Shown piece by piece: positions 1 through 8,406 of a DNA stretch of 32,568 nt. The notes beneath the pieces were generated by a model that was not told where the DNA came from, searched no databases, and saw only the letters and a program-made list of their open reading frames with translations. Numbering within the stretch: position 1 is the stretch's first letter; each line of letters opens with the position of its first letter. A program made the translations under genes and the position numbers. Origin of the DNA: Akkermansia sp. (GTDB lineage Bacteria; Verrucomicrobiota; Verrucomicrobiia; Verrucomicrobiales; Akkermansiaceae); contig JAKSOU010000028.1 of the NCBI GenBank assembly GCA_024405435.1, positions 1 through 32,568 of the forward strand. Direction: 5' to 3'.

Positions 1-197
1 AACTCATCAAGCAGCTGCCCATCTCCCTGCCGAGCCGCGTGAAGGTTCAGGAGGAGACGCTGGTGACGCTGAGCCTGGACCCGGCCACGCGCAAAGCACT
101 GGAGCAAAAGGCGTTCCGCTGCGGCAAGACGCTGGCGGAGTTCCTGGCGGACGAGGTGCCGCGCCTGGGCGAGAGCGACAACCAGCCCGCCGAGTAG
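1..197 (+). CDS. C-terminal 64 residues of an unknown protein (5' end outside window)
   Basis: The reading frame is open from base 3 and ends at TAG 195-197, so only the tail of the gene is present. The visible part contains a short strand followed by two amphipathic helices (VTLSLDPATRKALEQKA, then a G-K-T-L-A-E-F-L turn and helix). This resembles the strand-helix-helix layout of ribbon-helix-helix DNA-binding domains, but the resemblance is weak and could be chance. It lies 26 bases upstream of the kinase gene on the same strand, so the two may be co-transcribed. No function is claimed. Confidence 0.55.
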   Translation, partial: LIKQLPISLPSRVKVQEETLVTLSLDPATRKALEQKAFRCGKTLAEFLADEVPRLGESDNQPAE

Positions 198-223
198 CAG
201 CCAACGGCCAACCGCACAGGGAA

Positions 224-2962
224 ATGCAAGAGGTCGCCGCACTGCCGCCGGGCACCATCCTCGGCAATGAGAAGTACAAAATACTGGTTGCGCGCGGCCA
301 GGGCGGCTTCGGCATCACCTACGCCGGGTGGGACTTTTCCCTGGAGCGCAACGTGGCCATTAAAGAGTGTTTCCCGCAGGACATCTGCGTGAGGGACGCG
401 GAAACCGCGGCAATCGCACCGCGCACGCCCGCGCTGCAGGAAGCGTACCTGGCCGCCATGGCGGACCTGCAGAAGGAGGCGCGCCTGCTGGCCGGGCTCA
501 ACCACCCGAACATTGTGCAGGTGCATGACGTGTTCGCCGCGAACGGCAGCCTGTTTTGCGTGATGCACTGGCTGGAGGGCGACACGCTGCGCGACCGCCT
601 GGATGCCGCGGAGGCGGAGGATGCACTCATACCGCCAGAGCAGGTGGAGGAGTGGTTGCGGCAGCTGCTGGACGCGCTGGGCTACATGCACGCGCAGGGA
701 GTTATCCACCGCGATATCAAGCCGGAGAACATCATGTTCAACGAGAGCGGGCGGCCCGTGCTGGTGGATTTCGGCTCCGCTGTCAACATCTCGCGCCTCA
801 CGCACACGCTCACGCAGGGCGCCTTCTCCGCCTCATACGCCGCGCCAGAACAGATTTCCGGCAAGGGGAAGATCGGGCCGTGGACGGACTTCTACTCCCT
901 GGCCGCCACCTGGTACGAGGTGTTCTCCAACTGCGCTGCGGAGGAAACCGTGCGCCGCATGATGGAGGACAGCCTGGCCCCGCTGGAGAAGCTGGTGCCG
1001 GCGCGCGTGCACGCCGCGCCGCGCATGGCGGCGGGCATCATGCGCAACCTGGAGCTGCGCACCGCCGCGCGCTGCCAGAGCGCGGCGGAATGGCTGGCCA
1101 TGCTGGACGGCAGGCCCCAACCGCGCAAGCCTCGCCGGAAAGGGAAGCTCCGCAGCCTGCTGTGGGCGTGCGCGCTGGCGGCCGCCGTGCTGGGCTGGTG
1201 CGTGGGGGGCCAAGACGCCGCGCCGCCCGCGCAGGACGAGGAATCGCACGCCGCGGAAACCGCCGACGGGGAGGTGGATTTGGATGCGCTCACGGAACGC
1301 GCGTGGAAGCACTACGGGCTGGACAAGCTGCTGGAGAAGCGCAAGCCGTTCGTGGATGAGCAGCGGGGAATCATATCCCGCTACCGCAAGGAATGCGCAG
1401 CCTTGCTGGAACGCTTCCGGCGCGACCCCTCCGTGACCGAGCACCTGGACGTGCCGCGCCGCGCGTTCGCGGAACTCTACAAGCAAGCCCAACAGCAAAT
1501 CGACGAGCTGGAAAACCGCTACCAGAAGGGATTCATTGAGCCGTACGAGGCCATCCTCGAATCCATGAAGAGCGGGCATGGCTGGAAGGGGCTTTCCGCT
1601 CTGGAAAAGCTGGCGCTCACGCATGCCGTCTCCTCACGTATCAACACTCGCATGAACGAGGCGTGCGGCAACTCCGGCCTGTACTACCTGAGCAACATCG
1701 ACCACCTGTCGGCGGCGCAGGTTGAAGAAGACGGCAAACTGCAGGATGTCATCGACCGACACCAAGCCGCGCGAGACCGGCAGGAAACAACCCGGCAAGA
1801 GGAGGGGCAGCGGCAGAGGGAAACGGAACGGGAGCCCAACATGGAGGCCCTGTACGAGAAGGTGCGCGCGCAGAGCGGCATGGTGGAGCTCATGCAGAAG
1901 GCGGAGCGCATGCGCAAGGAGTACGCTGCCATCCCCGCGGAGGGATTGCAGACCATGGAGCGCATCGCCCGGGAAGGCATCGCCAAGGCCAAGGCCGCAC
2001 CCATAGACGATGTCTCAAAGGCACAGTCGGACGCATACAAGCGCATTCAGGCATGCGAGTGCGACTACAAGATCAAGACCTCTAATTTCCGCAGCCGCTA
2101 CCGGAAGGAAGTGAATAAACCCATGAACAACATCGTTGCCAATTGCGGCCGCACATCCAAGTTCACATTCGTCACGGAGGACGAGCGTGACTTGCTGCCC
2201 GACATCCGCGACCGCATCCGGGAGGAAATCGAGCCGTACTTGGACCTGCCCTTTGTGGCTGATGCGGACGGGGATGCTGCGCAGGACATGCTGCGGGAGG
2301 GCATCAGGGAAATGGAGCGGCAAAGGGAGGCGGTGCGTGATGCGGCGGCGGAGAAGCTGTACCACCGCGTGGTGGACGAGAAGAAGCTGGAGTCCTTAAT
2401 GGCGCAGCGGAAGGAGCTGGAGCGGAAGAGGAGCGCCCTGTACAAGGCGTGCAAGGAGGAAATCAACGCCTACGCGGACAAGGTGGTGCCGCAAATCAAG
2501 GCTCTGCCCCGCAAGCAGTGGAACGCCGCCATCGAGTCCGCTGAACAGCAGGTGGTGCAGATCAGCTACAAGTACGAACAGAAGGACAAGCCCCTGGTGG
2601 TGGAATCTCGGAAGGTGGCGTCTATGGCGCTCTCCTATCTGGACTGCATCAAGAAGGCCAAGGGCAAGGAGTTCACCGGGCTCACCGCGGAGGAGAAAAA
2701 GCTCATGCCGCGCGTGGCGCATCTGGCCATGGCGAAGGTGGACGGCGGCGAGTATCAAATGGGCGTCACCATGCCCATGACGGAAGGATGCTTCGTCACG
2801 GGCAATCCCATTGAAGACCGCGTGTACGAGGGCGAGCCGGAGGAGGACGACGAGGAGGGGAACCGACGAGCTCGGCCTGTAAGCGCTACAGCGCGCGCAA
2901 ATCCTGCCGGATGGCCCTTTGCAATTCATCCACGCTTGCGAATTTCTGTTCCGGGCGGATGA
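224..2962 (+). CDS. Membrane-anchored Ser/Thr protein kinase with coiled-coil region and a cut-off FGE/SUMF1-like tail
   Basis: Residues 13-295 form a Hanks-type kinase domain: glycine loop GQGGFGITY (25-33), VAIK lysine K47, catalytic loop HRDIKPEN (162-169, D164), DFG (182-184) and APEQ (207-210). A basic stretch and one hydrophobic segment (about 310-328) anchor it in the inner membrane. Residues about 340-830 are charged and helical, probably coiled coil and extracytoplasmic. Near the end, MAKVDGGEYQMG (836-847) looks like the opening of a formylglycine-generating-enzyme (SUMF1) domain, which normally runs for over 200 residues, but only about 65 follow. The last 25 residues (888-912) are encoded antisense to the ribF 3' end, so the natural C-terminus appears lost. 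The kinase call is firm. The start is the first ATG after the upstream stop. The substrate is unknown. Confidence 0.85.
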   Translation: MQEVAALPPGTILGNEKYKILVARGQGGFGITYAGWDFSLERNVAIKECFPQDICVRDAETAAIAPRTPALQEAYLAAMADLQKEARLLAGLNHPNIVQVHDVFAANGSLFCVMHWLEGDTLRDRLDAAEAEDALIPPEQVEEWLRQLLDALGYMHAQGVIHRDIKPENIMFNESGRPVLVDFGSAVNISRLTHTLTQGAFSASYAAPEQISGKGKIGPWTDFYSLAATWYEVFSNCAAEETVRRMMEDSLAPLEKLVPARVHAAPRMAAGIMRNLELRTAARCQSAAEWLAMLDGRPQPRKPRRKGKLRSLLWACALAAAVLGWCVGGQDAAPPAQDEESHAAETADGEVDLDALTERAWKHYGLDKLLEKRKPFVDEQRGIISRYRKECAALLERFRRDPSVTEHLDVPRRAFAELYKQAQQQIDELENRYQKGFIEPYEAILESMKSGHGWKGLSALEKLALTHAVSSRINTRMNEACGNSGLYYLSNIDHLSAAQVEEDGKLQDVIDRHQAARDRQETTRQEEGQRQRETEREPNMEALYEKVRAQSGMVELMQKAERMRKEYAAIPAEGLQTMERIAREGIAKAKAAPIDDVSKAQSDAYKRIQACECDYKIKTSNFRSRYRKEVNKPMNNIVANCGRTSKFTFVTEDERDLLPDIRDRIREEIEPYLDLPFVADADGDAAQDMLREGIREMERQREAVRDAAAEKLYHRVVDEKKLESLMAQRKELERKRSALYKACKEEINAYADKVVPQIKALPRKQWNAAIESAEQQVVQISYKYEQKDKPLVVESRKVASMALSYLDCIKKAKGKEFTGLTAEEKKLMPRVAHLAMAKVDGGEYQMGVTMPMTEGCFVTGNPIEDRVYEGEPEEDDEEGNRRARPVSATARANPAGWPFAIHPRLRISVPGG

Positions 2963-3797
2963 AGCGGTGGAGGGCCACGGCGAGGCGGGAGTTGTAGAGG
3001 TTGCCAGACCAGTTGGGAAAATGTGCTTCCAGGCGCGGGAGCTTGCGTGATTCGTGGATGGTGGGGCGGAGGCCGATGTTGGCGATGCCGGGGATTTCCT
3101 TTCCATCGATGATGGCGGAGACGGCGTACACGCCGAAGGGGGGCAGGCAGGAGTGCGGCTGCGGGGTGATGTTGGCGGTGGGGAATCCGATGGTGCGGCC
3201 CAGGTGGCGGCCATGCTCCACCACGCCGTGAATGGCGAAGGGATGGCCCAGCAGCGCGGTGGCATCCTCCAGCCCGCCCTGCGCCAGCAGCTCGCGGATG
3301 CGGCTGGAGGAAACGCGCGCGCCGCCGCGCTCCAGCAACTCGTTCACCGCCACGCGGATGCCGTGGCGCTCGCCGTAGGCGCGCAGGGTGTCCGCGTTGC
3401 CGCTGCCTTGGCTGCCGAAGCGCCAGTTACCGCCCACGGAGAAACACGCGATGTTCAGCGCGCCGCGCAGGGAGTCCAGGAACGGCTCGGCCTCCGTGTC
3501 CGCCAGCTCGCGCGTGAACGGCATGCACAGGTGCACCTGCATGCCCGCCTGCTCCAGAAGGTGGGCTTTGTATTCGGGGTCGGGCGTGAGTAAATCGGGG
3601 TGCGCCTGCGGGCGCAGCACGCTGGCGGGGTGGTTGGCGAAACTCATCACGGCGCGCACGGAATCCGGCGCATCGGCGGCATCCAGCACGCGGCGGTGGC
3701 CCAGGTGCACGCCATCGAAAAATCCCATGGCCAGGCTTGCGCGGCGTCCGTTGAGAACGCGCGCAAGCTCGTCAATGCTGTGGCATGTTTCCATCAT
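2886..3797 (-). CDS. ribF: Bifunctional riboflavin kinase / FAD synthetase
   Basis: Makes FMN from riboflavin and then FAD from FMN in the cytoplasm. The N-terminal nucleotidyltransferase half carries GFFDGVHLGHR and the SSSRIRELL motif. The C-terminal riboflavin kinase half carries GFPTANI, PPFGVYAV and NIGLRPT, with the substrate-site segment seen as HFPNWSGNLYNSR. The length (about 303 aa) is normal for RibF. An in-frame TTG at 3809 would extend the protein by four residues and overlap the upstream stop; the ATG at 3797, or the adjacent ATG at 3794, is preferred. The DUF4143 ATPase gene ends 8 bases upstream on the same strand, so the two may share a transcript. The 3' end overlaps the kinase reading frame by 77 bases in convergent orientation. 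Confidence 0.95.
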   Translation of the reverse strand: MMETCHSIDELARVLNGRRASLAMGFFDGVHLGHRRVLDAADAPDSVRAVMSFANHPASVLRPQAHPDLLTPDPEYKAHLLEQAGMQVHLCMPFTRELADTEAEPFLDSLRGALNIACFSVGGNWRFGSQGSGNADTLRAYGERHGIRVAVNELLERGGARVSSSRIRELLAQGGLEDATALLGHPFAIHGVVEHGRHLGRTIGFPTANITPQPHSCLPPFGVYAVSAIIDGKEIPGIANIGLRPTIHESRKLPRLEAHFPNWSGNLYNSRLAVALHRFIRPEQKFASVDELQRAIRQDLRAL

Positions 3798-3805
3798 GGC
3801 TGAAT

Positions 3806-4984
3806 TCAAAGCAGGGCTTTCGCCAAATCCGCCAGGGCCAGGACCTGGACACCGTTCACCTCGCCAAGGCTTTCCCGGCCGCCGTAGATAAGCGCGGGGG
3901 GCGCCGACTCCGCCACGCCTGCCGCGAACTTGCGCACGTTTTGCCCCATGCTGTCCATGTAGGTGGTGCCGGATTTTATCTCGATGGGATGGGGCCTGCG
4001 GGCCTCGTCCCAGATGAGGTCCACCTCGAAGCCGCGCGTGTCGCGGAAACAGTAGAGGTCCGCCTTCTTGCCCGCGTTGAAGCGCGTTTTGAGGGCCTCG
4101 GATACCACCATGTTCTCGAATATCTGCCCCAGGAGGGGGTCGCGCCCCATCTGCTCCGCCGTGGTGATGCGCAGCAGGGAGGCAACCACTCCCGGCTCCG
4201 TGAAGTAGATTTTCGGGGATTTGGTGAGGCGCTTGCCAAAGTTCCGGTAGTAGGGGTACAGGGTGAAGACGATGTACGAGGCCTCCAGCACGGAAAGCCA
4301 GTTTTGAAGCGTGGTGGTGCTCACGCCCACTCCCTGCGAGAGTGATGACAGGTTGACCACCTGCCCCACACGCGATGCCAGCTGCCGCAGGAAGAGAAAG
4401 AAGGCGTGGTAGTCGCGCACCTGCACCAGCTGCCTCAAATCTCGCTCCAGGTAGGTGCTGATGTAGTCCGCATACGCGAACTCGCTCTCCACACCACCTG
4501 CATGCACACGCGGCAGACCGCCGCGCAGCAGCATCTCGTCCCGCGGCAGGCTGATGCCCGCATCCCTCAGCTCCGCCTGGGAGAGCGGCAGCAAATCCAC
4601 CAGCCCCGTGCGCCCGGAAAGTGATTGGCTGACCGCCTCCTGCAACTCGATTTGCCGGCTCCCCGTCAGCACATACATGCCGGGGCGGTCTTCACGGTCG
4701 ATGAGCCCCTGCAGATAGCTCGGCAGGTCCGGCGTGTTCTGCACCTCATCGAATATGCACGGCGCGCGGTGCACCTCCAGGAAATGCAGCGGGTCCGCAC
4801 GGAAATGGTCCCTCTGGTGCACATCCTCCATGCTCACATAGTCGTATTCCGGGCACAAATGCCGCACCAGCGTCGTTTTTCCCGACTGCCGCGGCCCGCT
4901 CACCGTCACGGCAGGGTACATGGACAGAAGCCTCTGGAAGTGGCTGCTGACATGGCGCTCGATGTATGGCTTCTTATCGCTCAT
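3806..4984 (-). CDS. AAA-family ATPase with C-terminal DUF4143 (nuclease-like) domain
   Basis: A 392-residue protein of the widespread AAA_14/DUF4143 family. It has a Walker A motif GPRQSGKTT, a Walker B-like CIFDEVQN, sensor motif LTGSR, a winged-helix-like middle (SLSQGVGVSTTTLQNWLSVLE) and a C-terminal part with EVDLIW and IEIKSGTTY, resembling the D...E-x-K core of PD-(D/E)XK nucleases. The family's biological role is poorly understood; members are often scattered, horizontally moving single genes. The reading frame stays open 16 residues further upstream, but that extension lies in the AT-rich promoter, so ATG 4984 is chosen. A promoter and a 41-bp palindrome sit just upstream and suggest autoregulation. 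Confidence 0.85.
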   Translation of the reverse strand: MSDKKPYIERHVSSHFQRLLSMYPAVTVSGPRQSGKTTLVRHLCPEYDYVSMEDVHQRDHFRADPLHFLEVHRAPCIFDEVQNTPDLPSYLQGLIDREDRPGMYVLTGSRQIELQEAVSQSLSGRTGLVDLLPLSQAELRDAGISLPRDEMLLRGGLPRVHAGGVESEFAYADYISTYLERDLRQLVQVRDYHAFFLFLRQLASRVGQVVNLSSLSQGVGVSTTTLQNWLSVLEASYIVFTLYPYYRNFGKRLTKSPKIYFTEPGVVASLLRITTAEQMGRDPLLGQIFENMVVSEALKTRFNAGKKADLYCFRDTRGFEVDLIWDEARRPHPIEIKSGTTYMDSMGQNVRKFAAGVAESAPPALIYGGRESLGEVNGVQVLALADLAKALL

Positions 4985-4991
4985 CGCCAAT

Positions 4992-5020
4992 AACTTAGCA
5001 TGCCTTGTGTAAAATTTCAA
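4992..5020 (-). promoter_or_regulatory. Predicted sigma70-type promoter of the DUF4143 ATPase gene
   Basis: On the minus strand TTGAAA (5015-5020) and TAAGTT (4992-4997) are separated by 17 bases. The -10 box ends 7 bases before ATG 4984, so transcription would start at or next to the start codon. The -35 box lies inside the 41-bp palindrome at 5004-5044. The -10 matches the consensus poorly (3 of 6). Confidence 0.5.
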
Positions 5021-5044
5021 GTAAAACTTCAAATTTTACACAAG
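5004..5044. repeat. 41-bp near-perfect palindrome, probable operator
   Basis: Arms CTTGTGTAAAATTT (5004-5017) and AAATTTTACACAAG (5031-5044) are perfect reverse complements. The 13-base centre continues the symmetry except at one pair, with AAGT/ACTT around a central AAA. It covers the -35 region of the predicted ATPase promoter and lies in an AT-rich island in otherwise GC-rich DNA. The position suggests repressor binding, most simply autoregulation. Confidence 0.8.
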
Positions 5045-5098
5045 ATTATATAAAACGTTTACTGCAAAAGCTCTGTGTTGTGCAAAAGGCCCGTGCCC

Positions 5099-5545
5099 TT
5101 AGGAGCGGAGGGGGAAGGAATCGGAGAGCGGGTAGTCCGGCACGTGGATGAGCTGGACGCCGTAGAGCTCGGCGATGGCGGGGGCTTGGGAGGCGGGGTA
5201 GTCCTCGCCGTAGTAGATGGTTTTCACGCCGTGGGCGCAGAGGGCCTGCATGCAGGAGGTGCAGGGCATGGTGGTGCAGGCCACCACCTTGGCCTCGCCG
5301 CGCTTGAAGAGGCTGCAGAGGTTGATTTCCGCGTGGAGCATGAACTTCTGGCGCTCCTCGCGGGAGTCCCAGAAGCCCTCCGGGGCGGTGAAGCCGGGGA
5401 AGAGGCCGTTGTAGGCGGTGCCGATGACGCGGTTGTCCTTGTCTAGGGCGGCGGCGCCCACCTTGCGGTAGGGGTCCTCCGAGCGCAGGGCGGCCACGTG
5501 GGCCAGGGCCATCACGTACTGGGGGATTTGCAGTCTGTCTTTCAT
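5099..5545 (-). CDS. Deoxycytidylate (dCMP) deaminase family protein
   Basis: A zinc-dependent deaminase of 148 residues, the usual size for dCMP deaminases, which supply dUMP for thymidylate synthesis. The zinc site is visible as HAEINL (H71, E73) and TTMPCTSC (C95, C98). The N-terminal part (SEDPYRKVGAAALDKDNRVIG, then TAYNG) is typical of dCMP deaminase/ComEB rather than of cytidine or tRNA deaminases. It starts 24 bases after crcB and is the last gene of a mutase-crcB-deaminase operon. About 115 bases of AT-rich sequence, holding the ATPase promoter, separate it from the next gene. Confidence 0.9.
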   Translation of the reverse strand: MKDRLQIPQYVMALAHVAALRSEDPYRKVGAAALDKDNRVIGTAYNGLFPGFTAPEGFWDSREERQKFMLHAEINLCSLFKRGEAKVVACTTMPCTSCMQALCAHGVKTIYYGEDYPASQAPAIAELYGVQLIHVPDYPLSDSFPLRS

Positions 5546-5569
5546 GGCGGGGTGGGGATATGGGGAAAT

Positions 5570-5947
5570 TCAGATGCGGGTGGTGAGGGCGTACCCGGCA
5601 AACAGCAGCAGCACGCCCAACACGAGCGATGCCAGTATGTAGGCGAGACCAAGCCCGATGGCGCCCTGTCTCACGAGCGCTAGGTTCTCATTGGCGAAAG
5701 CGGAGAATGTGGTGAAACCGCCGCACACGCCCACAGTGAGCGCGGCGCGCAGATCCGGGTGCAGTGAGAACCCGCGCTCGAACAGCCCGGTGAGCAGGCC
5801 GAGCAGCAGGCAGCCGGCCAGGTTGATGGCCAGCGTGTGCCACGGGAACGCGGTGGTTTCCACCCAGTTCTTCACCAGAAGCCCGGTGAGGTGGCGCAGG
5901 ATGCCCCCCACAAAGCTGCCGAATCCGATGAAGAGCGCGGTCTGCAT
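5570..5947 (-). CDS. crcB: Fluoride ion channel CrcB/FluC
   Basis: A 125-residue protein with four hydrophobic segments, matching the dual-topology fluoride exporter family. Diagnostic motifs are GSFVGGILRH near the N-terminus, the N-x2-G motif in LAINLAGCLLLG, and VCGGFTTFSAFANE, which contains the pore and Na+-site TTFS sequence. It acts in the inner membrane to expel fluoride. It starts only 12 bases after the phosphohexomutase stop, so there is no room for a separate promoter or fluoride riboswitch; it is expressed with the mutase. Confidence 0.95.
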   Translation of the reverse strand: MQTALFIGFGSFVGGILRHLTGLLVKNWVETTAFPWHTLAINLAGCLLLGLLTGLFERGFSLHPDLRAALTVGVCGGFTTFSAFANENLALVRQGAIGLGLAYILASLVLGVLLLFAGYALTTRI

Positions 5948-5959
5948 GCGTGCTTCGTG

Positions 5960-7903
5960 TTACGCCATGCGGGCGTGGGCATCCGCCTCGATGGCCTTCC
6001 AGAGCGAGTCGATGCCGGCTTCCACGGCGGCCTTGGCGCTTGCCACGTCTGCGCCCTTCTCTCCGTGGGCGAAGAGGTAGTACTTGATCTTGGGCTCCGT
6101 GCCGCTGGGGCGCACCGCAAAGCTGCGGCCGTCCGCCAAATCGATGAAGAGCATCTTCTCCGCGGGCACGGGGTCGCCCTCCGCGTCCACCATCTTGCCG
6201 GAGGAGAAATCGCGCACGGCCACCACGGCGGCGCCGTCCATCTCGCTGGGCGGGTTGGCGATGTAGTCCTTGGTGAGGGAGGCGATCTTGGCTGCGCCGT
6301 CCGCGCCCTCCATGACGATGTTCTTGCCGAGCTCCTTGTAGTAGCCGAGCTCCCTGTAGATGTTGTTGAGGCACTCCAGCAGGCCGATTCCCTGGGTGGC
6401 GAGGTAGGCGTTCATCTCCGCCAGGCAGAGGGCGGCGCAGTTGGCGTCCTTGTCGCGCACGAAGTCCTGTGCGAGGTAGCCGTAGCTCTCCTCGCCGCCG
6501 AAGACGAAGTACTTGCTGCACTCCAGGCGCAGGGCGCGGGTCTGCTCCTCGGTCATGGAGCGGTAGCCCTTGCGCTTCTCCGCGGGGATGGCGTCCTCAT
6601 ACTTGCCGAGCTTGGCGGCAATCCACTTGAACCCGGTGAGCACGTTCACCGTGGCAATGCCGAAGTGTTCCGCGATGGCATCCTGCAGCGGCGAGGTCAC
6701 AAAGGTTTTCACCATCACCGCGTGCTCGATGTTCTGCGGCGTCACCAGCCCCAGCTCGCGCATGCTCATGCAGCGGTACCACGCCAGCAGGCAGCCCGTC
6801 TGGTTGCCCGTGAGCAGCTGCATCTTGCCCGTCGCCTTGTCGCGAACCGCGATGCCCATGCGGTCGCAGTCCGGGTCCGTGGCAATCACCAGGTCCGCGT
6901 TCTCGCGGTCTGCCTGGGCAATGGCCATGTCCAGCGCGGGTGCGTTCTCCGGGTTGGGGCTGGCCACGGTGGGGAAGCGGCCGTCCTGCACATCCTGCTC
7001 CGCCACGGTGGAGAGCTGGCAGCCGATGCTCTTGAGCATGGGGACGATGCAGCGCTTGCCGGTGCCGTGCAGGTTGGTGTACACCACCTTGGCGGACGCC
7101 TTGCCGAAGACCTCCGGGCGCAGCACGATGCCCTTGAGGCGCTTGATGTAGATGTCGTCCACCTCCGCGCCGAGCACGCGCAGCTTGCCCTGTTGCTCCG
7201 CGGGCAGGGGCTCGTAGGTGTCGCTGGTGAGCGCGTTCACCTCGGCGATCACTCCCTTGTCGTGCGGGGCCACCAGCTGCGCGCCGTCGTTGAAGTAGGC
7301 CTTGAACCCGTTGTCGTGCGACGGGTTGTGGGAGGCGGTGATCATCACGCCGGTGTCCGCGTTCAGCTCACGGATGGTGAAGGACACCTCCGGCACGGAG
7401 CAGGGGCCGTCGAACAGCGCGCAGTCGCATCCCAGGTCCGTGCAGATGCGCGCGCACAGCTCCGCGAAGTCCCGCGAGAAGTGGCGCGTGTCGTGCCCGA
7501 TGACGATGAGCGGCTTGCGGCCGGTGCCCTCCGCCTCCACGAATCGGCGCACATAGGTGATGAGGCCGCGCATGGCGCGCCCCACGTTGAAGTAGTTCAT
7601 GCTGGCGGTGCCCACGCAGGGGAACTCCGGGCGCCCGTTCACGCCGCCCTTGCCCTGTTCCGCGGGCATGACGATATTGCCGACGGTGCGTCCGCGCAAG
7701 CCGCCGGTGCCGAAGGCGAGGGTCTTGTAGAAGCGGTTGTTGAGCTCGTCCCACTCGCCGGCCTGCACCAGCTCGGCAATGGCGGCGGGCACCACGGGAT
7801 CCGCCGTGCCGCCGGTGAGCAGCCTGATGTTCTCAAGGGACGATGCAAGCAGCCTGCCTTCCGCAACCGCCTGCTCCAATGCGGGGAAAATCGTGTCTGT
7901 CAT
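5960..7903 (-). CDS. Phosphoglucomutase/phosphomannomutase (alpha-D-phosphohexomutase superfamily)
   Basis: Interconverts hexose 1- and 6-phosphates through a phosphoserine. All four signature loops are present: TASHNPSHDNGFKAY with catalytic S191, the Mg2+ loop DPDCDR (D343, D345, D347), the sugar-specificity loop GGEESYG (469-475) and the phosphate-binding RPSGTEPK near the C-terminus. The N-terminal FGTGGLRG is typical of the long (about 580-650 aa) bacterial PgcA/PGM2-like type. Substrate preference (glucose or mannose phosphate) cannot be fixed from sequence. It heads an operon with crcB and the dCMP deaminase, and the predicted promoter leaves almost no 5' leader. Confidence 0.93.
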   Translation of the reverse strand: MTDTIFPALEQAVAEGRLLASSLENIRLLTGGTADPVVPAAIAELVQAGEWDELNNRFYKTLAFGTGGLRGRTVGNIVMPAEQGKGGVNGRPEFPCVGTASMNYFNVGRAMRGLITYVRRFVEAEGTGRKPLIVIGHDTRHFSRDFAELCARICTDLGCDCALFDGPCSVPEVSFTIRELNADTGVMITASHNPSHDNGFKAYFNDGAQLVAPHDKGVIAEVNALTSDTYEPLPAEQQGKLRVLGAEVDDIYIKRLKGIVLRPEVFGKASAKVVYTNLHGTGKRCIVPMLKSIGCQLSTVAEQDVQDGRFPTVASPNPENAPALDMAIAQADRENADLVIATDPDCDRMGIAVRDKATGKMQLLTGNQTGCLLAWYRCMSMRELGLVTPQNIEHAVMVKTFVTSPLQDAIAEHFGIATVNVLTGFKWIAAKLGKYEDAIPAEKRKGYRSMTEEQTRALRLECSKYFVFGGEESYGYLAQDFVRDKDANCAALCLAEMNAYLATQGIGLLECLNNIYRELGYYKELGKNIVMEGADGAAKIASLTKDYIANPPSEMDGAAVVAVRDFSSGKMVDAEGDPVPAEKMLFIDLADGRSFAVRPSGTEPKIKYYLFAHGEKGADVASAKAAVEAGIDSLWKAIEADAHARMA

Positions 7904-7912
7904 ACGCGCACC

Positions 7913-7941
7913 ATCCTACCACGCGCACCCGCGCGCGGCAA
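7913..7941 (-). promoter_or_regulatory. Predicted promoter of the phosphohexomutase operon
   Basis: Minus-strand TTGCCG (7936-7941) and TAGGAT (7913-7918) are separated by 17 bases. The -10 box ends 9 bases from ATG 7903, predicting a leader of about 3 bases and no Shine-Dalgarno site. Confidence 0.65.
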
Positions 7942-7985
7942 GACAAAACGCGCAATTCGCCATCCGCGCAGGCGCGGCGCAGGCG

Positions 7986-8378
7986 TCAAAGGCTGAGCCT
8001 GACCTTCAAGCTGTCCCTCGTGTACTGCTCCACCTCGGCCTTGTTGTCGGGATCCTGCACGTACTCCAGGAGCTGCTGCTCGGTGAACTCGGGGTGGTCG
8101 CGCTTGATGGCCTCCACTGCATCCTTGGTGGCCTCTATGCCCACATAGGCGACAAATCCGGAAATGGCCGTGACGACGATGAAGATGACGAGGCCGATCC
8201 AGCTGAGCACGCGGCCCGTGCTGCCCTTGCGGTACTTGCACAGGCCGATGATGGAGAGGATGAGGCCGACAATCCAGCAGAACAGGGAGCCGATGATGGA
8301 GAGGACGCCCAGGACAACGGACATTTCTTTCTCTTGCGGCACCTGCGCGGGGATGGGAGGAAGGTTTTCTTCTGACAT
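7986..8378 (-). CDS. Small membrane protein, DUF4190-like
   Basis: A 130-residue protein of unknown function. A proline-rich N-terminus (residues 1-18) is followed by a hydrophobic hairpin (about 20-47, ending CKYRKG) and a third membrane segment (about 56-80), then an acidic soluble tail of about 50 residues. The hairpin plus G-S-T-G-R-V-L-S-W-I-G layout resembles DUF4190-type proteins, which often carry a Pro-rich tail. It is a single-gene unit with its own promoter. Confidence 0.75.
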   Translation of the reverse strand: MSEENLPPIPAQVPQEKEMSVVLGVLSIIGSLFCWIVGLILSIIGLCKYRKGSTGRVLSWIGLVIFIVVTAISGFVAYVGIEATKDAVEAIKRDHPEFTEQQLLEYVQDPDNKAEVEQYTRDSLKVRLSL

Positions 8379-8406
8379 GGCTTTGCGATGGGATTAAGTT
8401 GTACGC

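Noticed and set aside
5085..5098. Terminator after the dCMP deaminase gene
   Set aside because: Only a 4-bp stem with TTTT can be drawn on the minus strand; too weak to annotate.
5948..5959. Fluoride riboswitch in front of crcB
   Set aside because: Only 12 bases separate the upstream stop from the crcB start.
5837..7996. Long open frame (719 codons) on the plus strand
   Set aside because: It is antisense to the phosphohexomutase gene and rich in His, Arg, Ala and Gly; long antisense frames are expected in GC-rich genes.
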